Shown: positions 14,293-23,640 of the stretch, one piece after another | How positions within the stretch are numbered: position 1 is the first letter of the stretch | How the letters are laid out: each line of letters starts with the position of its first letter | Origin: Marinobacter litoralis | GTDB taxonomy: Bacteria; Pseudomonadota; Gammaproteobacteria; Pseudomonadales; Oleiphilaceae | Direction of reading: 5' to 3' | Assembly (NCBI RefSeq): GCF_003336705.1 | Contig: NZ_QMDL01000003.1 | Span: 496,211-560,210 of the forward strand | Length of the DNA stretch: 64,000 bases | Notes under the pieces: generated by a model | Database searches by the model: none | The model's input: only the letters and a program-made list of their open reading frames with translations | What the model was told of the DNA's origin: nothing | Translations under genes and position numbers: made by a program

Positions 14293-14406
14293 ATGCACAA
14301 AACAGATTTGAACGACCCTGCCAAGCGCGTCTAGTGGTTACAATCCCTATTGCTAATATTTGCCAAGCTCCTACCATAGATTATCGCGCTGACGTTGCAC
14401 CAAGGT

Positions 14407-14443
14407 ATAGGGTAAACCTATCCTGATCTTTTGAATAATCAAT
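14407..14443 (+). promoter_or_regulatory. Possible OxyR site upstream of ahpC
   Basis: ATAG-N7-CTAT at 14407-14421 matches one OxyR half (ATAGnTnnnAnCTAT) and is itself a palindrome, ATAGG and CCTAT. The second half expected at 14429-14443 is weak. It lies about 100 bases before ahpC, consistent with peroxide induction. Confidence 0.45.
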
Positions 14444-14524
14444 TTTACTAAAAGTGTCTCGTTGCTTAATCTAGTCACCGTAGATTCATAAACACGCACG
14501 TGTACCAACAGGAGAAATTCTGAG

Positions 14525-15088
14525 ATGGGAATTATTAACAGCGAAATTAAACCGTTTAACGCAACCGCCTTCAAACAGGGCGAGTTTGTCGAAATCTCTG
14601 AAGCAGACGTGAAAGGCAAGTGGGCGATTTTCTTCTTCTACCCAGCCGACTTCACTTTCGTTTGCCCGACTGAGCTGGGCGACGTTGCAGATCACTACGA
14701 AGAGCTGCAGAAGATGGGTGTTGAAGTATTCTCCGTGTCTACCGACACGCACTTCACCCACAAAGCATGGCACGACAGCTCTGAAACCATCGGTAAGATC
14801 AACTACTACATGGTTGGCGACCAGAACGGCAGCATCACCAACAACTTCGGTGTCATGCGTGAAGGCCAAGGCCTTGCTGACCGCGCTACCTTCCTGATCG
14901 ATCCGGATGGCATCATCCAGGCGATGGAAATCACTGCTGAAGGTATCGGCCGTGACGCAGACGACCTGATGCGCAAAGTGAAAGCCGCTCAGTACGTTCG
15001 CAACAATCCAGGCGAAGTTTGCCCGGCTAAGTGGAAAGAAGGTGAAGCTACTCTGGCTCCGTCTTTGGATCTGGTTGGCAAGATCTAA
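14525..15088 (+). CDS. ahpC: Alkyl hydroperoxide reductase subunit C (peroxiredoxin)
   Basis: The 187-residue typical 2-Cys peroxiredoxin reduces hydrogen peroxide and organic peroxides in the cytoplasm and is recycled by AhpF. The peroxidatic Cys47 (FTFVCPTE) and resolving Cys166 (GEVCPAKW) are both present, and the length equals the enterobacterial AhpC. ATG 14525 follows AGGAG. A terminator separates it from ahpF, but the two genes are adjacent and in the same direction and each has an OxyR-like site, so they probably respond together to peroxide. Confidence 0.98.
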   Translation: MGIINSEIKPFNATAFKQGEFVEISEADVKGKWAIFFFYPADFTFVCPTELGDVADHYEELQKMGVEVFSVSTDTHFTHKAWHDSSETIGKINYYMVGDQNGSITNNFGVMREGQGLADRATFLIDPDGIIQAMEITAEGIGRDADDLMRKVKAAQYVRNNPGEVCPAKWKEGEATLAPSLDLVGKI

Positions 15089-15114
15089 GTTTTGCCTTAA
15101 CGGTAAAGCGAATG

Positions 15115-15142
15115 AAAGGCCCGCCATGCGGGCCTTTTTTTT
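15115..15142 (+). terminator. Terminator after ahpC
   Basis: The stem AAAGGCCCGC and GCGGGCCTTT has a three-base loop and is followed by T8. Confidence 0.95.
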
Positions 15143-15174
15143 GGGATGTTGGCAGGGATTGGCCGAAACATAAG

Positions 15175-15238
15175 GATAGAGATTTACTATCAAATGCTTT
15201 TGACTAATTAATTTGAGCTTTTAATAGTAAATCTTTAT
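15175..15238 (+). promoter_or_regulatory. Inverted repeat with OxyR-like half-sites upstream of ahpF
   Basis: ATAG-N7-CTAT at 15176-15190 fits an OxyR half-site. A second copy in inverted orientation lies at 15224-15238; the 11-bp arms AGATTTACTAT and ATAGTAAATCT are perfect and pairing extends to about 18 of 20 bases. The centre is very AT-rich (TTTTGACTAATTAATTTG). It probably controls ahpF. Confidence 0.55.
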
Positions 15239-15314
15239 CTTAGAGACATATTCAGTTTGCGACCATTAATCACGCAAACATTCGATTTCACCTGTGTTGA
15301 GGGGAAGAGCCACT

Positions 15315-16880
15315 ATGTTAGACGCTAATATCAAGCAACAGTTGAACGCATACATGGACAAGCTGCAGCAGCCGATTGAATTGGTAGCGGCGTATGACGA
15401 CAGCGACAAGTCCCAGGAGCTAAGAGAGCTTCTGGAAGAGCTGGCCGGCATGTCTGACAAGATCAGCCTGCGGGATGAAGAGTCTGCGGATGTGCGCCGC
15501 CCCTCTTTTGCCATCAACCGGGTAGGTACCGATGTAGGTGTGAGCTTTGCCGGTATTCCGATGGGCCACGAGTTCACTTCTTTGGTCCTGGCGCTGCTGC
15601 AGGTGGGTGGTCACCCATCGAAAGCTTCCCAGGATCTGATCGAACAGATTCAGGAACTGGACGGTGAGTTCGAGTTTGAAACTTATTTCTCGCTGTCGTG
15701 CCAGAACTGTCCGGACGTGGTACAGGCGCTGAACCTGATCAGTGTGTTGAACCCGAGCATTAAGCACACGTCCATTGACGGCGCTCTGTTCCAAGAAGAA
15801 GTTGAGCAGCGTGAAGTGATGGCGGTACCCAGCGTATACCTGAACGGCCAGTCCTGGGGCCAGGGCCGGATGACCTTGGAAGAAATCGTTGCCAAGCTGG
15901 ACACCAACGCCGGTGCGAAAGAAGCCGAAAGACTGAACCAGAAAGACGCGTTTGACGTGCTGGTCATTGGCGGTGGCCCGGCAGGTTCGGCCGCAGCGAT
16001 CTACGCCGCCCGTAAAGGCATTTCCACCGGTTTGGCCGCCGAGCGTTTTGGTGGACAGGTGGGCGACACCATGTCGATCGAGAACCTGATTTCTGTACCT
16101 TACACCGAAGGTCCGAAACTGGTGTCTGCCATGGAACAGCACGTGAATGAATACGACGTGGACGTGATGAACCTGCAGCGTGCCGAAAAGTTGATCCCGG
16201 CTGAAACTAAGGGCGGTTTGCACGAAGTACGTTTGGCGAACGGCGCATCGTTGAAATCCAGAACGGTGATCCTGTCTACCGGTGCCCGCTGGCGCCAGAT
16301 GGGTGTTCCGGGTGAAGAAGAGTACCGTAACAAGGGCGTAGCTTACTGCCCACACTGTGACGGCCCCCTGTTCAAGGGCAAGCGCGTGGCAGTGATCGGT
16401 GGCGGTAACTCTGGCGTGGAAGCGGCTATCGACTTGGCCGGTATTGTCGGGCACGTGACTTTGATCGAGTTTGGCGAGCAGATGCGCGCCGACGAAGTGC
16501 TGCAGAAGAAACTGCGCAGCCTGGGCAACGTGGACATCATTACTTCCGGACAGACCACTGAAATCGTGGGTGAAAACGGCAAGGTCAGCGGCCTGAACTA
16601 CAAAGACCGCACCACCGGTGAAGAGCACCATGTGGAACTGGAAGGTGTGTTTGTTCAGATCGGGCTGGTGCCGAACACCGAGTGGCTGAAAGGCGACATC
16701 GAGTTGAGCCAGCATGGTGAAGTGGTGATCAACGAGCGCAACGAAACCTCGATTCCGGGCGTGTTCGCGGCTGGCGATGCCACCACAGTGCCGTACAAGC
16801 AGATTGTGATATCTATGGGCGAAGGCTCAAAGGCATCCCTCAGTGCCTTCGACTTCTTGATCCGCAACTCTGCAGAGTAA
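15315..16880 (+). CDS. ahpF: Alkyl hydroperoxide reductase subunit F
   Basis: The 521-residue NADH-dependent disulfide reductase recycles AhpC. The N-terminal tandem thioredoxin-like domain has the redox motif CQNC (SCQNCPDV). The FAD domain has [16 protein letters not shown], the active-site CPHC is at residues 345-348 (AYCPHCDG), the NADH-binding motif is [17 protein letters not shown], and a C-terminal FAD motif ([15 protein letters not shown]) is present. The length equals E. coli AhpF. ATG 15315 has GGGGAAGAG upstream; earlier in-frame starts lack support. Confidence 0.98.
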   Translation: MLDANIKQQLNAYMDKLQQPIELVAAYDDSDKSQELRELLEELAGMSDKISLRDEESADVRRPSFAINRVGTDVGVSFAGIPMGHEFTSLVLALLQVGGHPSKASQDLIEQIQELDGEFEFETYFSLSCQNCPDVVQALNLISVLNPSIKHTSIDGALFQEEVEQREVMAVPSVYLNGQSWGQGRMTLEEIVAKLDTNAGAKEAERLNQKDAFDVLVIGGGPAGSAAAIYAARKGISTGLAAERFGGQVGDTMSIENLISVPYTEGPKLVSAMEQHVNEYDVDVMNLQRAEKLIPAETKGGLHEVRLANGASLKSRTVILSTGARWRQMGVPGEEEYRNKGVAYCPHCDGPLFKGKRVAVIGGGNSGVEAAIDLAGIVGHVTLIEFGEQMRADEVLQKKLRSLGNVDIITSGQTTEIVGENGKVSGLNYKDRTTGEEHHVELEGVFVQIGLVPNTEWLKGDIELSQHGEVVINERNETSIPGVFAAGDATTVPYKQIVISMGEGSKASLSAFDFLIRNSAE

Positions 16881-16916
16881 GTTTACGCAAGTCTGACAGC
16901 CTCAGGCTGACCCCTG

Positions 16917-16953
16917 AAACCGGTACCCGCTGGATGCGGCTACCGGTTTTTTT
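16917..16953 (+). terminator. Terminator after ahpF
   Basis: The stem AAACCGGTA(CCCGC) with (GCGGC)TACCGGTTT is followed by a T-run. Confidence 0.93.
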
Positions 16954-17068
16954 GCATAAATGACCGGATTTACCGCCCGAAACGTGATTCAGGCCAATCG
17001 AAGCTGGGACTGAAACACGTAGTGTTGGTGATGCTCAAACAATAATGATTAAAGAGGGAGCAACTGGC

Positions 17069-18520
17069 ATGGGTAATCGGCATTACGATGTGTTGATCAT
17101 CGGAGCAGGCGTTTCGGGAATTGGTATGGCCTGTCACCTCAAAAGATCGTGCCCCGGCAAGCGGTTTGCCATTCTGGAGCGCCGCCAGTCCCTCGGCGGG
17201 ACTTGGGATTTGTTTCGCTATCCCGGTATCCGCTCCGATTCCGATATGTTCACTTTCGGCTACAAGTTCCAGCCTTGGTCCGGCGGTAAGGTGCTGGCAG
17301 ACGGTGCTTCAATCAAGCAGTACCTGAGCAAGACGGCTCAAGAAAAAGGGGTTGATAAGCACATCCATTATGGTTTGGCGGTGAAGGAGGCGAACTGGTC
17401 CAGCGAGGACAAATGCTGGAAACTGATCGCCGAGAATGCCGAAACAGGTGAGCTCGAAACCTGGACCGCCAACTTCCTGGTGGGTTGTACCGGTTACTAT
17501 GACTACGATCAGGGTTATAAGCCGGATTTTCCGGGAGAAGCCGACTTCAAGGGCCAGATCGTGCATCCTCAGCACTGGCCGGAGCATCTGGATTACACCG
17601 GCAAAAAGGTCGTGGTGATTGGCAGTGGCGCAACCGCCATTACACTGGTGCCGACCATGGCAGAAGACGCCGCGCATGTGACCATGCTACAGCGCTCGCC
17701 GTCCTATCTGATGCCCCTGCCGTCCACAGATAAGGTCACCCTTGCGATGCAAAAGGTGCTGCCCGCAAAACTGTCGTACAAGTTGACCCGCTCACGAAAC
17801 CTTTTTATCTCACGACAGTTGTACAAACATTCCCGCAAGAGCCCGAAGGCCATGCGCCGGTTTTTTCTGTGGATCGTCAAACGCCAGTTGAATGGCAAAG
17901 CCGACATGCGCCACTTTACCCCAGACTACAACCCTTGGGATCAACGCTTGTGTGTGGTGAAGGATGGCGATTTGTTCAAGGCGATCAAGGCAGGGAAGGC
18001 TTCTATGAAAACCGACCACATTGAGCGTTTCACTGAAACTGGTATCCGGCTGAAATCCGGAGAAGAACTGCCTGCCGATATCATCATTCCGGCAACCGGG
18101 CTGAACCTGCAAATGCTCGGCGGTATAAAACCAACGGTGGACGGCCGGGAGGTAGTGCTCAAGGAAAAGGTGCTCTATAAGAGCGTCATGGTGGAAGGCG
18201 TGCCCAACGCCGGGATGATCTTCGGTTACATCAACAACCCCTGGACACTGAAAGTCGATATCGCCAGTGAGTATCTGTGCCGGTTGTTGAATCACATGGA
18301 CAGCAACGGCTACCAGGTGGCGGTGCCGCGGGACCATGAGAACAGCCGCAGTGAGGAAACCGTTATGGGTGCGCTCGATTCAGGCTATATCCGGCGGGCG
18401 GAGGACAGTCTGCCCCGCCAGGGCACCCATGGGCCCTGGATAGCGGTACAGGATTACCAACGGGATATCGAGGTGCTGTGTAGCCAAGCCGTTGAAGACG
18501 GCTACCTGGAATTTGCCTGA
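17069..18520 (+). CDS. Flavin monooxygenase, Baeyer-Villiger type
   Basis: The 483-residue FAD- and NADPH-dependent enzyme probably inserts oxygen next to a ketone or oxidises a heteroatom. FAD-binding GAGVSGIGMACHL, the BVMO motif FKGQIVHPQHW (FxGxxxHxxxW) and NADPH-binding VIGSGATAITLVPTMA are all present, with GGTWDLFRYPGIRSDSD, typical of AlmA/EthA-like enzymes. In Marinobacter-type bacteria such enzymes occur in alkane and long-chain metabolism; the substrate here is unknown. ATG 17069 has GAGGGAG eight bases upstream. The 3' end overlaps the convergent TlpA-like gene by 19 bases. Confidence 0.93.
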   Translation: MGNRHYDVLIIGAGVSGIGMACHLKRSCPGKRFAILERRQSLGGTWDLFRYPGIRSDSDMFTFGYKFQPWSGGKVLADGASIKQYLSKTAQEKGVDKHIHYGLAVKEANWSSEDKCWKLIAENAETGELETWTANFLVGCTGYYDYDQGYKPDFPGEADFKGQIVHPQHWPEHLDYTGKKVVVIGSGATAITLVPTMAEDAAHVTMLQRSPSYLMPLPSTDKVTLAMQKVLPAKLSYKLTRSRNLFISRQLYKHSRKSPKAMRRFFLWIVKRQLNGKADMRHFTPDYNPWDQRLCVVKDGDLFKAIKAGKASMKTDHIERFTETGIRLKSGEELPADIIIPATGLNLQMLGGIKPTVDGREVVLKEKVLYKSVMVEGVPNAGMIFGYINNPWTLKVDIASEYLCRLLNHMDSNGYQVAVPRDHENSRSEETVMGALDSGYIRRAEDSLPRQGTHGPWIAVQDYQRDIEVLCSQAVEDGYLEFA

Positions 18521-19347
18521 TCAGCCCCAACCAGCCCCGTGCTTTCAAAGCGCTCAAGGCTGCGCGCTAAGCTGGCGTGGGACAGTTCGCCTAAATGCGT
18601 GTCTACCAGATTGCCTTCGGCGCTGTAGAACAGGGTTGTGGGCAAGCCGTAGCTGCCGACAACCCGGCCAAATTGGCCTTGGCGATCACTGAGCACATGG
18701 CTGAGGTTCAGGTTTTGTTCCATCAGGAACTTGCGAATGGTTTCCGGATGCTCGCCCTGATTGGCAAACACGAAGTTGATGTCCGGGTAGCGTTGTTGGG
18801 CCTGCTCCAGCACCGGCATTTCACGAATACAGGGTGGGCACCAGGTGGCCCAGAGGTTCACTACGGTGGGGCGGTTACCGGCAATGGCTTCCAGATTGAC
18901 CGGCTCCTCGTTTAGGTTCGTCAGCGCCACCTCCGGTAAGCCTTGGGTTTGCTGATTGATCAGGCCAATTACTCCGCTGGTAAAGCCCCAGGTGATGAGC
19001 CCTGCGGCCACGGCAGAGCCAAGCGCACGGCGAATGGCTGCACGTTTCCACATCAGGTAGGCAGTAAAAAGTAGTGCCGCAATCAGGCCGGTGGCCATAT
19101 CAAAACCGCCATCGCGGATATCGATGATGCCCCATAAATCGTTCTGGTAGTGCTCGAAGTAACGCACCACAAAGCCAATCCGAGCCGTGACCATGGCCAC
19201 CAGAAAAATATCCGCCAAGGTACCGGCCACCGGAGTTTTCCGTTTGCGGCCGGTCAGAGCGCCGACGATCAGGGCGACCACAAAGGCCAGCACCAGAAGT
19301 AGATACCCAATCGAGAGGCTCAGTGGGCCGATACCTACGCTGATCAT
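18502..19347 (-). CDS. TlpA-like thioredoxin with N-terminal membrane domain
   Basis: The 281-residue protein has about four membrane helices in the first 135 residues (ISVGIGPLSLSIGYLLLVLA, VAALIVGALTG region, then TGLIAALLFTAYLMW and ITWGFTSGVIGLI), weakly like the prolipoprotein diacylglyceryl transferase fold. A periplasmic thioredoxin domain follows, with WATWCPPCIREMPVL and the cis-Pro at GLPTTLFY. It likely reduces or oxidises periplasmic disulfides; fused membrane-TlpA proteins are known in gammaproteobacteria. ATG 19347 has AGGAG upstream; a start at 19365 is less likely. Confidence 0.88.
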   Translation of the reverse strand: MISVGIGPLSLSIGYLLLVLAFVVALIVGALTGRKRKTPVAGTLADIFLVAMVTARIGFVVRYFEHYQNDLWGIIDIRDGGFDMATGLIAALLFTAYLMWKRAAIRRALGSAVAAGLITWGFTSGVIGLINQQTQGLPEVALTNLNEEPVNLEAIAGNRPTVVNLWATWCPPCIREMPVLEQAQQRYPDINFVFANQGEHPETIRKFLMEQNLNLSHVLSDRQGQFGRVVGSYGLPTTLFYSAEGNLVDTHLGELSHASLARSLERFESTGLVGADQANSR

Positions 19348-19365
19348 GACGTCTCCTGTTTCCAT

Positions 19366-19695
19366 AGAATAAATAATCGCTTACAAGCGGGTACTGACCC
19401 CAAGACCCGGCGTGAGTTCCATTTTGCGAAGTAAATCGTACGGTAGCTAACAATAAACACTTATGGCTATTTCGAAAGTGCTCTGTTACCGTGCACGCAT
19501 CCTGCCTCTAGGGATTCCGCAGTTTTCGGCTTTTAAGCCGCTTTGCGAACACTCCATACGACCTGTCAGAGGACGTCACCCCATTATCGGCGCGTGACCG
19601 TAGTCGTCTTTTATTCCATGAGCTTTCATGGCATCTGCCCGCATTCGCCGACGACGGTGTTCGTGGAGGCAGAATCAATCAAGAGTACATCGTTT
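19366..19695 (+). other. Long intergenic region upstream of rhlE
   Basis: These 330 bases lie between the divergent TlpA-like and RhlE genes. They should hold promoters for both and, for RhlE, a long leader. CGGCTTTTAAGCCG at about 19527-19540 forms a small hairpin. An ORF extending the helicase back to 19543 is not supported. A cold-shock type leader is possible but no specific motif is clear. Confidence 0.4.
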
Positions 19696-21009
19696 ATGAG
19701 TTTTTCTTCCCTCGGTTTGTCCGAGCAGCTGGTCCGTGCCACTTCCGATCAGGGTTACGATACCCCGTCCCCCATTCAGCTACAGGCGATTCCTGCGGTT
19801 CTGTCGGGTAAAGACGTCATGGCGGCGGCCCAGACCGGTACCGGTAAAACGGCCGGCTTTACGTTGCCTTTGCTGCAGCGCTTGTCGGAAAAGCCGCGTG
19901 CTGGCAAAGGCCCGCGCGCGCTGATTCTGACGCCTACCCGGGAGCTGGCCGCGCAGGTTCACGACAGCGTGAATCTTTACAGCCGATACGTGCCGACCAA
20001 AGCCGCCGTGGTGTTTGGTGGTGTGAAAATCAATCCGCAGATGATGAAGCTGCGCAAAGGTCTGGACGTTCTGGTGGCGACACCGGGCCGTTTGATGGAC
20101 CTGTACCAGCAGAACGCGGTGCGCTTCAACGAAGTGGAAATTCTGGTGCTGGACGAAGCCGACCGCATGCTGGACATGGGCTTTATCCGCGACATTCGCA
20201 AGATCCTTGCCCTGTTGCCGGCCAAGCGTCAGAACTTGTTGTTCTCCGCTACCTTCTCCAATGAAATCCGTGGCTTGGCCCAAGGCCTGCTGGATAACCC
20301 GGTGCAGGTTGAAGTGGCCGCACGCAACACCTCTGCTGAAACCATCAAGCAGTCGGTTTACCCGGTCGATCAGAGCCAGAAAACGGCGCTGTTGAGCAAA
20401 CTGGTGCGTGATAACAGCTGGGATCAGGTACTGGTTTTCACCCGCACCAAGCACGGTGCCAACCGTCTGACCCAGAAGCTGGAGCGTGACGGTATCACCG
20501 CCGCCGCGATTCATGGCAACAAGTCACAAGGTGCCCGTACCCGTGCGCTGGCGGATTTCAAAGCCGGCGAAGTGCGTGTACTGGTGGCAACCGATATTGC
20601 TGCCCGTGGCCTGGACATCAAACAGCTGCCGCAAGTGGTGAACTTCGAGCTGCCGAACGTACCGGAAGACTACGTGCACCGTATCGGCCGTACCGGTCGT
20701 GCCGGCGAGAAAGGCCATGCCTTGTCATTGGTCAGTGCCGACGAAGGCAAACTGCTGGCGGGTATCGAGCGGCTGATCAAAAAGCAGTTGCCGCGTAAGG
20801 AAATCGAGGGCTTTGAGCCGAAGAACAACCTGCCGCTGAAGCCGAAAGCCAAAGCGGACCCGAGCAAAGCCCGTAACCGTCGCCCGCAGGGTGGCAATGG
20901 CAAGAGCTTCGGGCCTAAGCCTGCTGGCCGCAGTGGTGGCCGCGGTCGTCAAGGTCAGGGTGAAGGGCAAGGCCGTAGTGGTCGCCCGGCTCAGCGCCGT
21001 AGCGCGTAA
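19696..21009 (+). CDS. rhlE: DEAD-box ATP-dependent RNA helicase RhlE
   Basis: The 437-residue RNA helicase acts in ribosome assembly and RNA turnover. Motifs in order are Q motif ([13 protein letters not shown]), I (AAQTGTGKT), Ia (PTRELAAQV), II ([13 protein letters not shown]), III (SATF), then [12 protein letters not shown] and [10 protein letters not shown]. The C-terminal tail of about 75 residues is basic and Gly/Arg/Gln-rich ([18 protein letters not shown]), as in RhlE. ATG 19696 is the standard N-terminus ([15 protein letters not shown]); the 153 upstream in-frame bases look like leader. Confidence 0.96.
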   Translation: MSFSSLGLSEQLVRATSDQGYDTPSPIQLQAIPAVLSGKDVMAAAQTGTGKTAGFTLPLLQRLSEKPRAGKGPRALILTPTRELAAQVHDSVNLYSRYVPTKAAVVFGGVKINPQMMKLRKGLDVLVATPGRLMDLYQQNAVRFNEVEILVLDEADRMLDMGFIRDIRKILALLPAKRQNLLFSATFSNEIRGLAQGLLDNPVQVEVAARNTSAETIKQSVYPVDQSQKTALLSKLVRDNSWDQVLVFTRTKHGANRLTQKLERDGITAAAIHGNKSQGARTRALADFKAGEVRVLVATDIAARGLDIKQLPQVVNFELPNVPEDYVHRIGRTGRAGEKGHALSLVSADEGKLLAGIERLIKKQLPRKEIEGFEPKNNLPLKPKAKADPSKARNRRPQGGNGKSFGPKPAGRSGGRGRQGQGEGQGRSGRPAQRRSA

Positions 21010-21032
21010 GCCAAACCGGTTTTCCGGGCATT

Positions 21033-21064
21033 AAAAAAGCGGGGCTGAAAAGTCCCGCTTTTTT
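21033..21064. terminator. Bidirectional terminator between rhlE and the OmpW-like gene
   Basis: AAAAAAGCGGG and CCCGCTTTTTT form a stem flanked by A and T runs, so it can stop transcription from either side of these convergent genes. Confidence 0.9.
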
Positions 21065-21089
21065 GTGTGCTCTGAAAACGTAGCAGCAA

Positions 21090-21734
21090 TCAGAACTTGT
21101 AGGTGAAGCCGACCATGTAAACCATGGGGTCGATTTCTACATCGAGCTTTTCGGTCACGCCTTTGATTTCTGCTTCAGTATCAATATCTGCCCACCAGAT
21201 AGCGGCGTTCAGCCCGAACTGTTCGTTTAGCATGTAGTCCACGCCCACTTCTGCTGCCACACCTACACTGTCATCCAGTTCCAGGTCGCCCAGATCAGAC
21301 TTCTCTTCGAAGAAAGTGGTGTAGTTAACGCCAATGCCCACATACGGTTGCACGTTCTCGGTACTGTTCATCGGGTAGTACTGAAGCGTAATGGTGGGTG
21401 GCAGGTGTTTGGTTTCGCCGATATCGGCACCATCAAGCGCACCACCTTTGCCCGAAATGTTGTGCTTGAACGGGGTGGCGGCCAGTACACCAAGACCCAC
21501 GTTTGGAGTGAACATGTAGGTGCCGCGGATACCCAGCTGTGTATTGGTGTCTACGGCAACTTCAGAGCCGGTAGCCGCGCCGCCGGACAGCAAAACCTGA
21601 TCGCTGGAATCATCCGGTGCCACATGGATAGCACCTGCCCGAACAATAAAATCACCCGCTTCGAAGGCCTGGGCGGCCGGTGCTGCGGCCAGTACGGCTG
21701 CTGCCAGAACACTGAGTTTGAAACTACGAGACAT
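21090..21734 (-). CDS. OmpW-family outer membrane protein
   Basis: The 214-residue eight-stranded barrel protein has a signal peptide (MSRSFKLSVLAAAVLAAAPAAQA). Repeating strands include DFIVRAGAIHVAPDD, GIRGTYMFTPNVGLGVLAATPF, PTITLQYYPM, VQPYVGIGVNYTTFF and the terminal YMVGFTYKF ending in Phe, the barrel-assembly signal. OmpW proteins form narrow hydrophobic channels and are implicated in uptake of small hydrophobic compounds and stress response. The start at 21734 has GGAG six bases upstream on the minus strand. Confidence 0.95.
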   Translation of the reverse strand: MSRSFKLSVLAAAVLAAAPAAQAFEAGDFIVRAGAIHVAPDDSSDQVLLSGGAATGSEVAVDTNTQLGIRGTYMFTPNVGLGVLAATPFKHNISGKGGALDGADIGETKHLPPTITLQYYPMNSTENVQPYVGIGVNYTTFFEEKSDLGDLELDDSVGVAAEVGVDYMLNEQFGLNAAIWWADIDTEAEIKGVTEKLDVEIDPMVYMVGFTYKF

Positions 21735-21894
21735 ATCCATCTCCAGAATTGCGCCATTAATTGATGGCTCCAATTTACCGGTGATGGCTTGTGTGTTTTT
21801 GATTTAGCGCAAAAAACGCAAGGCAAGGGAAACGAGAGGGTCGAGATATTGATATAGCTCAAAAAGCCACACGGCATGTGGCTTTCCACACTGT

Positions 21895-22359
21895 TCAGCC
21901 CGCGTCTTTTGCGGCTTTCAAGTCGTCGGCGACTAACACGTCGCGAATGGTTAAGGGTTCGCCGTCGCTGTTGCACACGCTAACGGGCTGAATGGGCTGG
22001 CCGGTTGCGCGGTCGCGCAGGTCCAGTTGCTTGCCATCGGGCGCGGGGTTCCATTTGTCACCCCACTGGCGCAGGGCAACCACCACCGGAAACAAGTCCC
22101 GGCCTTTTTCGGTGAGGCGGTATTCAAAGCGAGAGCCGTGCTCGCCGGCTTCCACTTTGCGCAGCACTTCGTTGTCCACCAGTTTGCTCAGCCGGTCGCA
22201 CAGGATGTTTTTCGCAATACCCAGCTGTTGCTGGAAATCCACGAACCGGCGGGTGCCGTACATTGCGTGTAGCACGATCAGCAGGGACCACCAGTCGCCC
22301 ACTTCATTGAGTGCGCGGGCAACTGAGCAATTAGAGTCATCAAAACGTTTTCTGGCCAT
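21895..22359 (-). CDS. HxlR-family transcriptional regulator
   Basis: The 154-residue winged-helix regulator has CSVARALNEVGDWWSLLIVLHA, RRFVDFQQQLGIAKNILCDRLSKL (recognition helix) and EYRLTEKGRDLFPVV, typical of HxlR. The N-terminal Cys (SNCSVARAL) is where family members such as YodB sense electrophiles. It is divergent to an Old Yellow Enzyme gene, and tandem palindrome-like repeats lie between them, so it probably represses the enzyme until a quinone or other electrophile is present. That regulatory link is inferred from position. Confidence 0.93.
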   Translation of the reverse strand: MARKRFDDSNCSVARALNEVGDWWSLLIVLHAMYGTRRFVDFQQQLGIAKNILCDRLSKLVDNEVLRKVEAGEHGSRFEYRLTEKGRDLFPVVVALRQWGDKWNPAPDGKQLDLRDRATGQPIQPVSVCNSDGEPLTIRDVLVADDLKAAKDAG

Positions 22360-22375
22360 GTAGGTGAGTGTACCG

Positions 22376-22425
22376 AATAGGGTTGCATTATGAAACCAAT
22401 TTGAATAGGGTTGCGTTAAGAAACC
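22376..22425. promoter_or_regulatory. Tandem operator repeats between hxlR and the OYE gene
   Basis: GGTTGCATTATGAAACC (22381-22397) and GGTTGCGTTAAGAAACC (22409-22425) are near-identical, 28 bases apart, and each is a GGTT-N9-AACC dyad. A third partial copy (AAGGTTGCA) follows at 22434. They are likely HxlR binding sites. Confidence 0.7.
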
Positions 22426-22449
22426 AAATTAACAAGGTTGCACCGAATT

Positions 22450-23562
22450 ATGAGCATGAATCTAGGCCCGATGTTTGAACCGTTTGAACTCCACAACCTC
22501 AAGCTGCGCAACCGTGTAGCCATGGCACCGATGACCCGTAATTTCTCCCCCAAGGGCGTACCGGGTGAGAACGTGGTGGATTATTACCGTCGCCGTGCGG
22601 AAGCCGGGGTTGGCCTGATCATCACCGAAGGCACCACTGTGAACCATGCCGGCGCTAACGGTTACCCGAATGTACCGGCTTTTCATGGTGAAGAAGCCCT
22701 GGCCGGTTGGAAGAAGGTGGTGGATGCCGTGCACGAAGCCGGTGGCGCGATTTTTCCGCAGCTGTGGCATGTAGGCGCGGTTCGTCAAGAAGGTACCGAG
22801 CCGGATCCGTCCGAACCGGGTTACAGCCCGTCAGGTTTGTTTGCGCCGGGTAAGCCCAACGGCAAAGCCATGAGCAAAGAAGACATCCAGGACGTGATCA
22901 AAGCGTTCGGTGATGCCGCTCAGGACGCCAAGGCGCTGGGTTTCGACGGCGTGGAAATCCACGGTGCCCACGGTTACCTGCTGGACCAGTTCCTGTGGGA
23001 AGGCACCAACCAGCGTGACGACGAGTATGGCGGCAGCATGGAAAACCGTCTGCGCTTTGTGGTGGAAATCGTGGAAGAAGTTCGCCACCGCGTGGGCCCG
23101 GAATACCCGATCATGCTGCGTTTCTCCCAGTGGAAACAGCAGGACTATGAAGCCCGCCTGGTAAACAGCCCGGAGCAGCTAGAGCAGTTCCTGAAGCCGC
23201 TGGTGGAAGCCGGTGTGGATATCTTCCACGCCTCCACGCGCCGCTTCTGGGAGCCTGAATTTGAAGGCTCCGACCTGAACCTTGCCGGCTGGACCCAAAA
23301 GCTGACTGGCATCCCGACTATGTCGGTGGGCAGTGTTGGTCTGACTGAAGATTTCATCAGCGGCACCTTCGCCAGCAAGAAAGAAGCGGTTGAGCAGTCG
23401 GGTATCGATGAGCTGGTTGAGCGTTTGACTAACCACGAATTCGAATTGATCGCGGTAGGCCGCGCACTGCTGCAAGATCCTGAGTGGCTGGTGAAAGTGA
23501 AAGAAGGCCGCTTGAATGAAGTGGATGCCTTTGCCAAGAAGTCACTGGCCAAGCTTTACTGA
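22450..23562 (+). CDS. Old Yellow Enzyme-type NADH:flavin oxidoreductase
   Basis: The 370-residue FMN enzyme reduces activated alkenes, quinones or nitro compounds with NAD(P)H. FMN-barrel features are LGPMFEPFELHNLKLRNRVAMAPMTR, FPQLWHVGAVRQ, EIHGAHGYLLDQFLW, RDDEYGGSMENRLRF and ELIAVGRALLQDPEW. ATG 22450 is chosen; TTG 22438 would overlap the operator region. It is divergent from the HxlR regulator that probably controls it. A terminator follows. Confidence 0.94.
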   Translation: MSMNLGPMFEPFELHNLKLRNRVAMAPMTRNFSPKGVPGENVVDYYRRRAEAGVGLIITEGTTVNHAGANGYPNVPAFHGEEALAGWKKVVDAVHEAGGAIFPQLWHVGAVRQEGTEPDPSEPGYSPSGLFAPGKPNGKAMSKEDIQDVIKAFGDAAQDAKALGFDGVEIHGAHGYLLDQFLWEGTNQRDDEYGGSMENRLRFVVEIVEEVRHRVGPEYPIMLRFSQWKQQDYEARLVNSPEQLEQFLKPLVEAGVDIFHASTRRFWEPEFEGSDLNLAGWTQKLTGIPTMSVGSVGLTEDFISGTFASKKEAVEQSGIDELVERLTNHEFELIAVGRALLQDPEWLVKVKEGRLNEVDAFAKKSLAKLY

Positions 23563-23590
23563 TCGCCCCTTCGATTCTGCGATCCCTTTT

Positions 23591-23622
23591 AGCCGCGCGC
23601 CCTCGGGCCCGCGGCTTTTTTT
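23591..23622 (+). terminator. Terminator after the OYE gene
   Basis: AGCCGCG and CGCGGCT arms enclose GC-rich CCCTCGGGCC and are followed by T7. Confidence 0.9.
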
Positions 23623-23640
23623 GTGCGTTTGTCTGCCTGC

